DNA of 64,000 nt, from positions 1-64,000 of the forward strand of contig NZ_JACYXK010000026.1 of the NCBI RefSeq assembly GCF_014842975.1, read 5' to 3'. The notes under the pieces were generated by a model. That model worked only from the letters and a program-made list of their open reading frames with translations, was not told where the DNA came from and searched no databases. Below are positions 18,101 through 26,618 of the stretch, piece by piece (within the stretch, counting starts at the first letter, position 1; every line of letters starts with the position of its first letter). The translations under genes and the position numbers were made by a program. The DNA comes from Rhodanobacter sp. DHB23 (GTDB lineage: Bacteria > Pseudomonadota > Gammaproteobacteria > Xanthomonadales > Rhodanobacteraceae).

Positions 18101-18628
18101 GTTTGCCTCGTGGCCACGGCGAGCCAGCTCATGCCGGACAAGAAGCTGCGCCACGACAAGCTGCTGGCGACCTGGGCAACGCACTTGCTGGTGAACGCCA
18201 ATGCGCTGCCCACCACCACCCACATCGTGGCGCCCGATGCCATGGTGCAACTGCGCCCGCTGGATGCCGCCGACGCGAAACGCCATCTCGACGCGCTGCT
18301 CGCCGCGTTCGCCGCCGGCCTGTGCGCGCCGCTGCCGCTCGCGCGCAGGACCGCCTTCGCCTGGCTGCAGGTCGAGGCGGCAAACGCAAAAGCCGCGCCG
18401 GACAAACAGAAGTCCGCCGCCGCCCTCGCGGATGCAACCGCTGCGGTAGCCAGCAAGTACTACGACCACAGCGACGGCGAGCACGGCCGCGGCGAAGTGG
18501 ACGAGGAGCCCGCCCTCGCCCGCAGCTGGCCCGACTTCGCCGCCCTGCACGCCGCCGGCTTCGAGGACTGGCTGCACCTGTATCGTCCCCTGCTCGACGC
18601 CGCACACGTCGTGGACGGTGCCGCATGA
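15143..18628 (+). CDS. recC: Exodeoxyribonuclease V subunit gamma (RecC)
   Basis: 1161-aa subunit of RecBCD, the helicase-nuclease that resects double-strand breaks; RecC splits the duplex and reads Chi. Family features: the N-terminal VVHGNRLEDLRDLLVEWL, ELMLVQSNGIAQWLKLALA, SRLTWRLMRLLP and ADLFDQYQVYRADWL, then the inactive-helicase core (PFRVVCLLGMNDGDYPRR) and the inactivated nuclease region. The start at 15143 is chosen because it places VVHGNRL close to the N-terminus as in known RecC; the ATG at 15164 is equally possible and there is no clear ribosome-binding site. The stop overlaps the recB start (ATGA), giving coupled translation. Confidence 0.95.
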   Translation: MPTAPPSMEDIQPGLMVVHGNRLEDLRDLLVEWLARAPLAPLEDELMLVQSNGIAQWLKLALARPREAGGMGISAAVDMQLPGRFLWRAYRAVLGREAVPADSPFDKSRLTWRLMRLLPAQLGDAAFAPLRHFLGEGRVDPARLFQLARQVADLFDQYQVYRADWLDDWEHGRDGLRDPRGQRLPLPAEQRWQAQLWRALLRDVGSAQRDSHRAAMHRAFLARVATLEARPAALPRRIVVFGISSLPQQTLEALTALGRVCQVFLLVANPCRHYWADIIEDRELLKAERHRHAAKPGAPETPQYEELHLHANPLLAAWGKQGRDYIRLLDGFDAPAIYRTRFAALGRDIDLFADPGRDSLLHQVQRAILDLEPLPADPAQRQALEPGDESLRFHVAHNPQREVEVLHDELLALFERAAREGRPLAPRDVMVMVPDIQAYAPHIQAVFGRVQPGDPRYLPCSIADRPARGATPLLVALEQLLRLPESRFAAGDILDLLDAPALRRRFRLDEADLPVLRRWIEGAGIRWGLDGRQKLGLGLPPEEQNSWRFGLRRMLLGYAVGDGMSLDGIAPYDEVGGLDAALVGPLALLLEQLEHGWRVFAIPATPAQWIERLRAVLAAMFDAGRDDDDALLLQRLDDALSTWEQSCVEAGFDGPLPLAVVREHWLATIDESRLSQRFLGGAVSFGTLLPMRAIPFRVVCLLGMNDGDYPRRHDAPDFDLMALPKQQRPGDRSRREDDRYLFLEALLSARDALYVSWVGKSARDNSELPPSVLVGQLRDYLAAGWDAPLAALTTDYPLQAFSPSYFDAASDARLFTYAAEWQRARRLSRETEAVPLAPWPRETPLDLALLQRFLRSPARLFYAERLGVHFAGDDDADTDHEPFALGPLENHQLTDALLRTAIHAGDAALAPVAQRLYEQGELPPGSFGELALAPMEAAARRAATRWHALDAHYPLTGKSHALHGAAHGLSIEDTLDDLRTDDDGGHVCLVATASQLMPDKKLRHDKLLATWATHLLVNANALPTTTHIVAPDAMVQLRPLDAADAKRHLDALLAAFAAGLCAPLPLARRTAFAWLQVEAANAKAAPDKQKSAAALADATAAVASKYYDHSDGEHGRGEVDEEPALARSWPDFAALHAAGFEDWLHLYRPLLDAAHVVDGAA

Positions 18629-21600
18629 GCGGCACGCAAGCGCTCGACCCGCTGCGCCTGCCACTGGCTGGCACCCAGCTCATCGAAGCCAGCGCCGGCA
18701 CCGGCAAGACCTGGACCATCGCGGCGCTGTACCTGCGCCTGGTGCTGGGCCACGGCGGCGGCGCGCCGCTGCTGCCCGCTCAGATCCTGGTGATGACCTT
18801 CACCAAGGCCGCCACCGCCGAGCTGCGCGAGCGCATCCGCACCCGGCTCGCGGAAGCGGCCGAAGCCTTCCGTGGCAAGCGCACGCCCGACGACTTCCTC
18901 ACCACGTTGATCGCCGACTACCCCGACGCCGGGCAGCGCGCCCGCGCCGCGCGCCAGCTCGAACTGGCCGCGCAGTGGATGGACGAGGCCGCGGTGTTCA
19001 CCATCCACGGCTGGTGCCAGCGCATGCTCGGCCAGCACGCCTTCGCCAGCGGCGAGGCATCCGCCAGCGACGAGGTGACCGACGATGCCGAGCTGCTGGC
19101 CGAAGCCGTGCGCGACTACTGGCGCGGCCATGTGTTCACGCTGGGCCGCGCGGCAGCCGCCGTGTTCCTCGGCGCGTGGAAGACCCCGGCGGATCTGCAA
19201 AAGGTGCTCGCGCCACTGCTGCCCCACGCGGATCACCTGCAGCTGGGCGGCCAGCCGCTGCCCGCGCCGCACGAACCGAAGGACCTGCTCGACGCCCCCG
19301 CCGGCGCGCTGCACGAGGCCGAGGCCGCGGCTCGCCAAACGTGGCTGGCCGCCGTCGACGCGATCGAGGCGATGCTGCTCACTGCCTCGGAAACCAAGGT
19401 GCTCAAGGGCAACCTGGTCGTACCGAAAAACCTTCCCGGCCACCTCGCCACCATGCGCGCGTGGGCCCAGGGCAACGAACTCGACGACGATACGCTGGCT
19501 CGCTTCACGCAGCCGCGTCTGATCGAGTGCACCGCCAAGGACAGGCAAGCCCCTTCGCACCCTGCCTTTGCCGCACTGGAACACTTGCAGGCCTGCCGCG
19601 CCGAAACCCTGGCGCTTCCCCCGCTGCTGCTCGCCCATGCCGCGCCCTGGGTGGCGCAGCACATGGACGAAGCCCGCCGCCGGCTGGCCCAGCTCGGCTA
19701 CGACGACATGCTGAAACGGCTGGACGCCGCCCTGCACGGCGCAGCGGGCGACGCACTGGCACGCCTGATCGCCACGCAATACCCGGTGGCCCTGGTCGAC
19801 GAGTTCCAGGACACCGACCCGTTGCAGTGGCGCATCCTGCAACGCTGCTACGTGGACGTCGAAGGCAAGGCTCTGCTCCTGATCGGCGACCCCAAACAGG
19901 CCATCTACGGCTTTCGCGGCGCCGACATCCACACCTACCTCGCCGCGCGCGGGCAGGCCAGCGAGCCGCACTGGACGCTGGGCACCAACCACCGCTCCAC
20001 CGCAGCACTGGTCGAGGCCATCAACCGGGTCTTCCTGTTTGCCGACCGATACGACGACGGCGCCTTCGGCTTCGGCAAGGCGCTGCCCTTCATCGCGGTG
20101 GGCGCCAAGGGCCGCAAGGAACAACTGCAGCTCGATGGTGAAACCCTGCCTGCCATGCCAATGGCCGTCCAGACGTCCGCATCGACCCTCGGCTCGGGCG
20201 CCTGGCGCAAGACCATGGCCGAACACGCTGCCGCGCAGCTGGTGGCGTGGCTGGGCGCCGCGCAGCAAGGCCGCTGCGGCTTCGCGGACGGGCACGGCCA
20301 GCTCACCCCGCTGCAACCCGGCGACATCGCGATCCTGGTGCGCGACCGGCACGACGCCGCGGCGATGCGCATGGCGCTGCACGCGCGTGGCCTCGCCCAC
20401 GTGTACCTCTCGGACAACCAGTCGGTGTACGCCAGCGCCGAGGCCGCGGAACTGCTCGCGTGGCTGGCCGCCTGCGCCCAGCCCGGCAACGACCGCGCCA
20501 TGCGCGCCGCGCTGGCAACGCCGAGCATGGGACAGAGCCTGGCCGAACTGGAGCGCCTGAACACCGACGAGGCGCACTGGGAAACCTGCGGCGAACATTT
20601 CCGCCAGTTGCATGCGCTGTGGCAGCGCCACGGCGTGCTGGCGATGCTGCACGAACTGCTGCATCGCTTCGGCGTGCCGGCGCGCCTGCTTGTCCGCGTC
20701 GACGGCGAGCGCGCGCTCACCAACCTGCTGCACCTGGCCGAATTGCTGCAGCAGGCCGCCAGCGGGCTGGACGGCGAGCACGCGCTGATCCGCCACCTCG
20801 CCGCGCAAATCGCCAACCCCGCCGGCGGCGAGGCCGCCGAGGAACAGATCGTGCGGCTGGAGAGCGAGGCCGCGCTGATCAAGATCGTCACCATCCACAA
20901 ATCCAAGGGTCTGGAATACCCCGTGGTGCTGCTGCCCTTCGTCTGCGGCTTCCGCGAAACCAGCGACAAGAAGCCGCTGCTGTGGCACGACGCGCGCGGC
21001 GTGGCGCACTTCGACCTGCGCCCCGACATCGAGGCCTGGGAGCAAGCCGAGGTCGAGCGCCGACAGGAAGATCTGCGCCTGCTCTACGTGGCGCTCACCC
21101 GCGCCCGCCACCTGTGCTGGCTGGGCGTGGCCTGCCTGAAGAACGGCGGCGGCAAGGCGTCGGAGCTGCACAAATCCGCCTTCGGCTATGTGCTGGCCGG
21201 CGGCCAGTCCATCGAGCCTGCCGAACTGCGCGCACGCGTCGACGAACTCGCCCAAGGCCAGCCGGCCATCCACGTCGCCAACCTGCCCGAGCAGGCCGAC
21301 ACGCAGCACTACCGGCCCCAGGGCAACGCGATCCAGCCGCGCGACGCACGCCGTTGCACCCTGCCCCCGTACGCGCCGTGGTGGATCGCCAGCTATAGCG
21401 CGCTGGCGCACAGCGACGATGCATCGACACCACGGCACGCGCCCGAAACCGCGGATCAATCCACGCTCACCGAGAACGTCGCCGCGGCCAATGCGGAAGC
21501 CGGTGGCATGGACGCACACGGCATCCACGCCTTCCCCCGCGGCGCGAACGCCGGCACCTTCCTGCACGACCTGCTGGAAAGCTGCGCCGACGAAGGCTTC

Positions 21601-22272
21601 GCGCGCGCCGCCGCGCCTTCCGCCGGCCTGCGCGACACCATCGCGCGGCGCTGCCAGGCGCGCGGCTGGCAGCTCTGGATCAAGCCGCTGACGGAATGGC
21701 TGCCCGCGCTGCTGCGCACGCCGCTGCCGTTGCCCGATGGCGACGCGATGGCGCTGGCCGCGCTCACCGACACCACGCGCTACCGCGCCGAGCTGGAGTT
21801 CTGGTTCGAGGCGAACCATGTCGATGCCGCCGCGCTGGATCGCCTCGTGAGCGCGCATACGCTGGACGGCGCGGCGCGCCCAGCGCTGCCGCCGAATCGC
21901 GTGAACGGCATGCTCAAGGGCTTCATCGACCTGGTGTTTGAACACGCGGGCCGCTGGTACGTGGCCGATTACAAATCCAACTGGCTGGGTGCGCATGCCG
22001 GCGCCTACACCGACACGGCGATGCGCGACTCGGTGCTGCAAAGCCGCTACGACCTGCAGTACGCGATCTACACGCTGGCGCTGCACCGGCAGCTCAAGGC
22101 GCGCCTGCCGGGCTACGAGTACGAGCGCGACATGGGTGGCGTGCTCTATCTCTATCTGCGTGGGGTGGATGGCGAGGGGCATGGCGTGCACTGCGAGCGG
22201 TTGCCGTTCGCGTTGGTCGATGCGCTGGATCGTTTGTTTGCGGAGGGTGGGGATGGTCATGCGCGCAGCTGA
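18625..22272 (+). CDS. recB: Exodeoxyribonuclease V subunit beta (RecB)
   Basis: 1215-aa SF1A helicase and nuclease of RecBCD. Walker A EASAGTGKTW is at residues 21-30, motif Ia MTFTKAATAELRERIR near 57-72, motif II VDEFQDTDP near 391-399, GDPKQAIYGFRGAD just after it, and motif V IHKSKGLEYP near 756-765. The C-terminal nuclease has GFIDLVF (about 1099) and DYKSNWLG (about 1115), which hold the metal ligands and lysine of the RecB nuclease. The ATG overlaps the recC stop. recD does not follow directly: a roughly 0.8 kb inverted-repeat region intervenes. Confidence 0.97.
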   Translation: MSGTQALDPLRLPLAGTQLIEASAGTGKTWTIAALYLRLVLGHGGGAPLLPAQILVMTFTKAATAELRERIRTRLAEAAEAFRGKRTPDDFLTTLIADYPDAGQRARAARQLELAAQWMDEAAVFTIHGWCQRMLGQHAFASGEASASDEVTDDAELLAEAVRDYWRGHVFTLGRAAAAVFLGAWKTPADLQKVLAPLLPHADHLQLGGQPLPAPHEPKDLLDAPAGALHEAEAAARQTWLAAVDAIEAMLLTASETKVLKGNLVVPKNLPGHLATMRAWAQGNELDDDTLARFTQPRLIECTAKDRQAPSHPAFAALEHLQACRAETLALPPLLLAHAAPWVAQHMDEARRRLAQLGYDDMLKRLDAALHGAAGDALARLIATQYPVALVDEFQDTDPLQWRILQRCYVDVEGKALLLIGDPKQAIYGFRGADIHTYLAARGQASEPHWTLGTNHRSTAALVEAINRVFLFADRYDDGAFGFGKALPFIAVGAKGRKEQLQLDGETLPAMPMAVQTSASTLGSGAWRKTMAEHAAAQLVAWLGAAQQGRCGFADGHGQLTPLQPGDIAILVRDRHDAAAMRMALHARGLAHVYLSDNQSVYASAEAAELLAWLAACAQPGNDRAMRAALATPSMGQSLAELERLNTDEAHWETCGEHFRQLHALWQRHGVLAMLHELLHRFGVPARLLVRVDGERALTNLLHLAELLQQAASGLDGEHALIRHLAAQIANPAGGEAAEEQIVRLESEAALIKIVTIHKSKGLEYPVVLLPFVCGFRETSDKKPLLWHDARGVAHFDLRPDIEAWEQAEVERRQEDLRLLYVALTRARHLCWLGVACLKNGGGKASELHKSAFGYVLAGGQSIEPAELRARVDELAQGQPAIHVANLPEQADTQHYRPQGNAIQPRDARRCTLPPYAPWWIASYSALAHSDDASTPRHAPETADQSTLTENVAAANAEAGGMDAHGIHAFPRGANAGTFLHDLLESCADEGFARAAAPSAGLRDTIARRCQARGWQLWIKPLTEWLPALLRTPLPLPDGDAMALAALTDTTRYRAELEFWFEANHVDAAALDRLVSAHTLDGAARPALPPNRVNGMLKGFIDLVFEHAGRWYVADYKSNWLGAHAGAYTDTAMRDSVLQSRYDLQYAIYTLALHRQLKARLPGYEYERDMGGVLYLYLRGVDGEGHGVHCERLPFALVDALDRLFAEGGDGHARS

Positions 22273-22318
22273 AAAACATCCCGCCATGCCCTTGCGGGGG
22301 AGCTGCGAATTTGGCGGC

Positions 22319-23117
22319 GCCCTCACTCCCCTCGCCCGCTTGCGGGAGAGGGGTTGGGGGAGAGGGGCTTTTGCTCGTGCTGGGTTGTCGCAAGCGACGA
22401 AGCGGTTTCGTGCGCCTGTCGGCGCCCGAGTCACTTTTCTCTTGCGTGGCCAAGAGAAAAGTAACCAAAAGAGAAGGCCACCCCGGTTGGCGCTTGCCGG
22501 GCCTCCTGCCCGGCAAGTCCGTGAGGCGGGACCGGGCTTTTCGAGCGGGCTCCTGCCCGCGCGAAAAGGCGAGCCCTTCCCTGGGCTCGCCCGCTGCGCG
22601 GCCTGGCCGTCCCCGCCTCACCGCCGCCCAGGGGCCCCGCAAGAGCAGGCGCGCATCGTGCGCGCCAGAAGCAATGGCAACAGCAACGGCAAAAGCAGAG
22701 TGCCGCGAGCTTGCAGCTCTTCCTCTCCCTCCCCTGCTTGCAGGGGAGGGCTGGGGTGGGGTGCTCTTGCTTCTGCGCGCCGGGAGCGCGCTGCTCTACC
22801 CGGGGCCCCTATGGCGCGGCGGATGGGCGGCGGAAAGCCCGCAGGGTGGCCCGCATGGATGCGGGCCAGTTTTTCGCCGGGACAGGAGTCCCGTCGAAAA
22901 ACCCCGCAGCTCACCCGCGTACCCGCAGGGCAGGATGCCCGGAGGGCGCGCCATCGGGGTGTCGTTTTCTTTTGGCTACTTCTCTTTTGGACAAGCAAAA
23001 GAGAAGTAGCTCGGCCGCCGACAGGCGGACGAAACCGCTCTGTCCCTTGCGATAACACAGCCAAAGCAAAAGCGCCCTCTCCCCCAACCCCTCTCCCGCA
23101 AGCGGGCGAGGGGAGCG
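22319..23117. repeat. Large imperfect inverted-repeat structure between recB and recD
   Basis: The sequence from about 22319 to 22590 matches the reverse complement of about 22860 to 23117 along most of its length. It begins and ends with the same CTCCCCTCGCCCGCTTGCGG block, then TTGGGGGAGAGGG, CGGTTTCGT(G/C)CGCCTGTCGG, and an AAAAGAGAAGTA-like stretch that is itself a hairpin. The central 270 bases hold a further CTCCCCTGCTTGCAGGGGAG hairpin. No protein-coding frame with plausible codon use is present. It fills the whole recB-recD gap and could fold into a very large RNA stem. Its origin, as stacked intergenic repeat elements or a non-autonomous transposon, is inference. Confidence 0.7.
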
Positions 23118-23127
23118 AGCGCGCCGC

Positions 23128-25128
23128 ATGAAGACCCCAATCTCCCTCCTGTTCGACCGCGCCCTGGAGCAACAGCGCCTGCGCCCGCTGGACGTAGCCT
23201 TCGCACGCTTCCTCGCCGAACGCGACACGCAGCTCGCACCCGCGCTGCTGTGGCTGGCCGCCGTGTTGAGCCGGCAACTGGCCGACGGCCACCTCTGCCT
23301 CGACCTCGATCTGCTGCCTGCACTGGCGCAGGAACAGGACTGGCCCGAGGACTGGCGTGCGCTCGCCGACACCTTGCGCGATGACGATACGCTGCACCTG
23401 CCCGTCTCGCCCTTGCTTGCAGCGAACAGCGACGGTGCACCTGCCGATGCACCGCTGGTGCTGGACGGCACGCGGCTCTACCTGCGCCGCTACTGGAACC
23501 ATGAGCGCAACGTGGCGCAAGGCATCCTCGACCGCGTGGCGTGCGACGAAGCGCCCGCCGCACATTTCGCCGATGAACTCGCGCAGCTGTTCCCCGCGGA
23601 GGCCGTCTCGCCCGATTGGCAGCGCGTCGCCTGCGCGCTCGCCGCGCGCGGCGCCTTCGGCGTGGTCACCGGCGGCCCCGGCACCGGCAAGACCACCACC
23701 GTGGTTCGCCTGCTCGGCCTGCTGCAGACGCTGCAATTGCGGGAACACGGGCAAGCGCTGCGCATCCGCCTCGCCGCGCCCACCGGCAAGGCCGCGGCGC
23801 GGCTCAACGCTTCGATCGCCGCACAGCTCGCGCAGCTGGACGTGGACGATGCCGTGCGCGCGGCGATCCCCTCCGAGGTACTCACCCTGCATCGCCTGCT
23901 GGGCGCGCGGCCGGACACGCGGCGTTACCGCCACGACCGCCGCAACCCGCTGCACCTGGACGTGCTGGTGATCGACGAAGCCTCGATGGTCGACCTGGAA
24001 ATGCTGGCCGCGGTGCTCGATGCGCTGCCGGCGTCGGCGCGGCTGGTCCTGCTCGGCGACAAGGACCAGCTCTCCTCGGTGGAAGCCGGCGCGGTGCTCG
24101 GCGACCTGTGCAGACGCGCGGAAGCCGGCCACTACGACGAGGCCACCGCGCGATGGATCGCCGCCGCCACCGGCGACGACATCGCCGCCTTCGTGCAGGC
24201 CGACGCGCAACCGCTGGACCAGCGCATCGCGATGCTGCGCGAAAGCCACCGCTTCGGCGCGGCCAGCGGCATCGGCCGTTTGGCGCAGGCCGTGAACGCG
24301 GGCGATGCACCCGCCGCGCTGGCGCTGCTGCAGGCGCCCGCGCCGGACCTCGCGTGGCAGCGCGGCGTCGACGCCAGCGCGCTGGCGGCCCTGGCCATCG
24401 ACGGCTCGTCCACGCCGGACGGCGGCGACGCCTGCGGTTACCGCCACTACCTCGAATGGCTGCGCGCGCACCGTCCGGCCGGCGATGCCGGCGAGGCGAC
24501 GCACGCGGACTGGGCGCGCGGCGCGCTGCAAGCCTTCAACCGCTTCCAGTTGCTGTGCGCGCTACGGCGCGGCCCGCATGGCGTGGACGGGTTGAACCGG
24601 CAGATCGCCACGGCGCTGCGCACACGCGGGCTGATCGACGGCGGCCATGCCCTCGACCACCCAGACTGGTACGAAGGCCGTCCGGTACTGCTCACCCGCA
24701 ACGACTACAGCCTGGGCCTGATGAACGGCGACGTCGGCCTGTGCCTGCGCCTGCCCGCCGCCGGCAACGACGGCACGCGGCTGCTGGTGGCCTTTCTCGC
24801 CACCGGCACGAACCGCGAAAGCGGCGAGCGGCTGCGCTTCGTCCCGCCTTCACGGCTGGCCGACGCGGAAACCGCCTGGGCACTGACCGTGCACAAGTCG
24901 CAGGGCTCCGAGTTCGAACACACCGCCCTGCTGCTGCCGCCCGACCCCGGCGGCACCGCCTTCGACAGCATGCTCAGCCGCGAGCTGCTCTACACCGCCA
25001 TCACCCGCGCCCGCCGCCGCTTCAGCCTGGTCGGCAGTGCCGCCATCGTGGAGCAGGCCATCGCCCACCGCACGCAGCGCCACTCCGGCCTGGCCGCGCG
25101 GCTTGCGCCCCACCCTGCCGCCCCGTAA
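23128..25128 (+). CDS. recD: Exodeoxyribonuclease V subunit alpha (RecD)
   Basis: 666-aa SF1B 5'-3' helicase subunit of RecBCD. Walker A GGPGTGKTTTVVRLL lies near residues 181-195, LAAPTGKAAARL near 217, the DEAS box VIDEASMVDLEML near 281-293, LLGDKDQLSSVEAG near 310, and the C-terminal TVHKSQGSEF and YTAITRARRRF motifs of RecD/Pif1-type helicases. Translation starts at an ATG with no strong ribosome-binding site, directly after the large inverted-repeat structure. Thus it is in the same orientation as recCB, but its transcription may be uncoupled from theirs. Confidence 0.96.
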   Translation: MKTPISLLFDRALEQQRLRPLDVAFARFLAERDTQLAPALLWLAAVLSRQLADGHLCLDLDLLPALAQEQDWPEDWRALADTLRDDDTLHLPVSPLLAANSDGAPADAPLVLDGTRLYLRRYWNHERNVAQGILDRVACDEAPAAHFADELAQLFPAEAVSPDWQRVACALAARGAFGVVTGGPGTGKTTTVVRLLGLLQTLQLREHGQALRIRLAAPTGKAAARLNASIAAQLAQLDVDDAVRAAIPSEVLTLHRLLGARPDTRRYRHDRRNPLHLDVLVIDEASMVDLEMLAAVLDALPASARLVLLGDKDQLSSVEAGAVLGDLCRRAEAGHYDEATARWIAAATGDDIAAFVQADAQPLDQRIAMLRESHRFGAASGIGRLAQAVNAGDAPAALALLQAPAPDLAWQRGVDASALAALAIDGSSTPDGGDACGYRHYLEWLRAHRPAGDAGEATHADWARGALQAFNRFQLLCALRRGPHGVDGLNRQIATALRTRGLIDGGHALDHPDWYEGRPVLLTRNDYSLGLMNGDVGLCLRLPAAGNDGTRLLVAFLATGTNRESGERLRFVPPSRLADAETAWALTVHKSQGSEFEHTALLLPPDPGGTAFDSMLSRELLYTAITRARRRFSLVGSAAIVEQAIAHRTQRHSGLAARLAPHPAAP

Positions 25129-25146
25129 AATCCGCGGTTCAACATC

Positions 25147-25222
25147 GCCGGAATAGCTCAGTTGGTAGAGCGGCGCATTCGTAATGCGTAGGTCGCAGGT
25201 TCGACTCCTGTTTCCGGCACCA
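25147..25222 (+). tRNA. tRNA-Thr (anticodon CGT)
   Basis: Complete 76-nt cloverleaf with encoded CCA: acceptor GCCGGAA pairs with TTCCGGC, the D-arm has AGCTCAGTTGGTAGAGC, the anticodon arm is GCATT-CGT-AATGC, and the T-arm has GGTTCGACTCC. The anticodon CGT reads ACG (Thr). Its 3' 49 bases are the attachment site of the integrated element that follows. The probable original terminator now lies 10.8 kb away at 36058. Confidence 0.97.
25174..25222 (+). repeat. attL: 49-bp direct repeat in the 3' half of tRNA-Thr
   Basis: Identical over 49 bases to 35999-36047. It covers the anticodon arm to the CCA end of tRNA-Thr. The base before (G versus C) and after (A versus T) differ, which fixes the core at 49 bp. 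The element restores a full tRNA on this side. Confidence 0.95.
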
Positions 25223-25236
25223 AGTTTTCTCAATAA

Positions 25237-25274
25237 AAACAGCGTATTACACATTGCAGTGTGATGCGCTGTTT
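25237..25274. repeat. Imperfect hairpin just inside attL
   Basis: Two 16-base arms (25237-25252 and 25259-25274), complementary at 14 positions, around ATTGCA. It could terminate the tRNA transcript on the integrated side or bind recombination proteins. It has only a weak T-run after it. Confidence 0.45.
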
Positions 25275-25305
25275 GTCTTTGTAATGCACGATTCTGCAGT
25301 ACACG

Positions 25306-25333
25306 TGTGCCAAAATTGTGCCGGCTTGTGCCA
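25306..25333. promoter_or_regulatory. Candidate integrase arm-binding sites, left end
   Basis: Three direct copies of TGTGCC(A/G) at 25306, 25317 and 25327, spaced 11 and 10 bases. Two more copies of TGTGCCA lie at the other end of the element (35933 and 35944, 11 bases apart). The helical spacing and presence at both ends suggest arm-type sites for the tyrosine integrase. Confidence 0.45.
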
Positions 25334-25445
25334 AAGGTCCGCAGGTGTAAACAACGGTGGTGAAAGCTACACCGCCGCATACCGTGCCCCATTGCGATCC
25401 ATTGTCGATCTTGGCGTCCATCGCAGCTAACGATGGAACAGATGG

Positions 25446-25715
25446 ATGCAAGCCTTACTCACGGTCGATCAGCTCGCCGTCTATCTGCACAAAACCGCGG
25501 GCAGCATTCGCAGCGATGCTTCCCGTAACCCTGAGTCGCTCCCACCTATTTGCAGGCTACCTCACACCAAGCGACTTCTTTGGCGTGTGGAAGATGTCGA
25601 GCAGTGGCTCGCGCATCACGTTCAAGGGGACATGAGGAGCGAGTCGACGTTAGTCACTGTTCGACGGCGAGGCAGGCCGACCAAAGCTCAGCAGCGCGCC
25701 AGGGCTTCGCGCTGA
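25446..25715 (+). CDS. Small HTH protein, excisionase/AlpA-like
   Basis: 89-aa protein with an N-terminal winged-helix of the MerR/AlpA/Xis type: LTVDQLAVYLHKTAGSIRSDASRNP followed by a WRVEDVEQWLA helix, the same order as in excisionases and plasmid helix-turn-helix proteins. The C-terminus is basic (VRRRGRPTKAQQRARASR). It ends two bases before the trfA-like ATG, so the two are cotranscribed. Possible roles are a directionality factor for excision or a regulator of the replication gene. It lies next to attL, the usual place for neither int nor xis alone, so the role is open. Confidence 0.65.
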   Translation: MQALLTVDQLAVYLHKTAGSIRSDASRNPESLPPICRLPHTKRLLWRVEDVEQWLAHHVQGDMRSESTLVTVRRRGRPTKAQQRARASR

Positions 25716-25717
25716 GC

Positions 25718-26614
25718 ATGGATCTTCACAGCACACCATCGGCAACGGTTGGCGTTCGGGATGAATTACTTGCGGAGGTCGAAGCCCTACAGGCACGCTG
25801 GAGAGCCGCCGGCATCAAGCCTACCCCCAAGATCGAACAACCGACTCGGCTCTTCCTGCCCGGTCTGACAGACATCATGCGAGCGATGCCCAACCACATT
25901 GCTCGCTCTAGTCTGTTTGCCCCGGTCGCTCCAGGGCGGAAGAAGATCTACAAAGATAAAGTCCTGGTCAGTCGCAGCGATGCGATCATCAAATTCTGGG
26001 GCGAACAACTCGATGAGTCTCAGGCTGACGTGTGGATGCAAGCCATGTACGAGGCCCGTAAGTATCCCTTAGGTGAGCGGATTATTTTCAAACGGGCTGC
26101 CTTCCTTCGTGCTATCGGCAGACATACCGGCAACTACGAATACAAATGGCTGCATCGTGCACTGCTCGCTCTGTCGTTTGCCATGATCGTGATCGAAGTG
26201 CGAACCCGAGACGGCAAGTTGAAGCTTGGGATTGATCCAACGCGCGCCCTTCATCTGATCGACAAATTTGACTTCGAGGACGGAACGTACGCAATCCGCA
26301 TCGATCCTCGCTGGCATGCCATGTACAGCAATAGCGAATTTGCCATGGTCGACTGGAACAAGCGACTGCAATTTGGGCTACACCAAGACATGGCCAAAGC
26401 CCTTCAACGACTGGTGGCCACATCCTCGGACCCCGAACAGCGGAATGCCCTGGACTGGCTCAAAAGCAAGCTCGAGTACACGGGCCGCAAGACCGACTTC
26501 GAAGACGCCATAAGTCGTGCGATGAACGAGCTTGTGCGGCTAGAAATCATCCGAGATGGACGCATCGAGGTCAGCAGCAAGGGGCGTACTCAGGCGGTGT
26601 GGACGAAGCTCTGA
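25718..26614 (+). CDS. trfA: TrfA-family plasmid replication initiator
   Basis: 298-aa protein clearly related to TrfA of IncP plasmids. Matching blocks include MPNHIARSSLFAPVAPGRKK (residues about 57-76), QLDESQADVWMQAMYEARKYPLG, FKRAAFLRAIGRHTGNYEY, WLHRALLALSFAMI, and the C-terminal YTGRKTDFEDAI and LVRLEIIRDGRIEVSSKGR. TrfA binds iterons at oriV and recruits DnaA/DnaB; four iterons follow the stop codon within a few bases. The start at 25718 is taken because it directly follows the upstream stop. No truncation or frameshift is visible, so the replicon may be functional. Confidence 0.93.
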   Translation: MDLHSTPSATVGVRDELLAEVEALQARWRAAGIKPTPKIEQPTRLFLPGLTDIMRAMPNHIARSSLFAPVAPGRKKIYKDKVLVSRSDAIIKFWGEQLDESQADVWMQAMYEARKYPLGERIIFKRAAFLRAIGRHTGNYEYKWLHRALLALSFAMIVIEVRTRDGKLKLGIDPTRALHLIDKFDFEDGTYAIRIDPRWHAMYSNSEFAMVDWNKRLQFGLHQDMAKALQRLVATSSDPEQRNALDWLKSKLEYTGRKTDFEDAISRAMNELVRLEIIRDGRIEVSSKGRTQAVWTKL

Positions 26615-26618
26615 AACG

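Noticed and set aside
18460-22434. 1324-codon minus-strand frame opposite recB
   Set aside because: Antisense shadow, no motifs; recB motifs are complete on the plus strand.
22273-23127. A gene between recB and recD
   Set aside because: Frames there are made of repeat DNA with hairpins and have no protein features; no ribosome-binding sites or conserved motifs.
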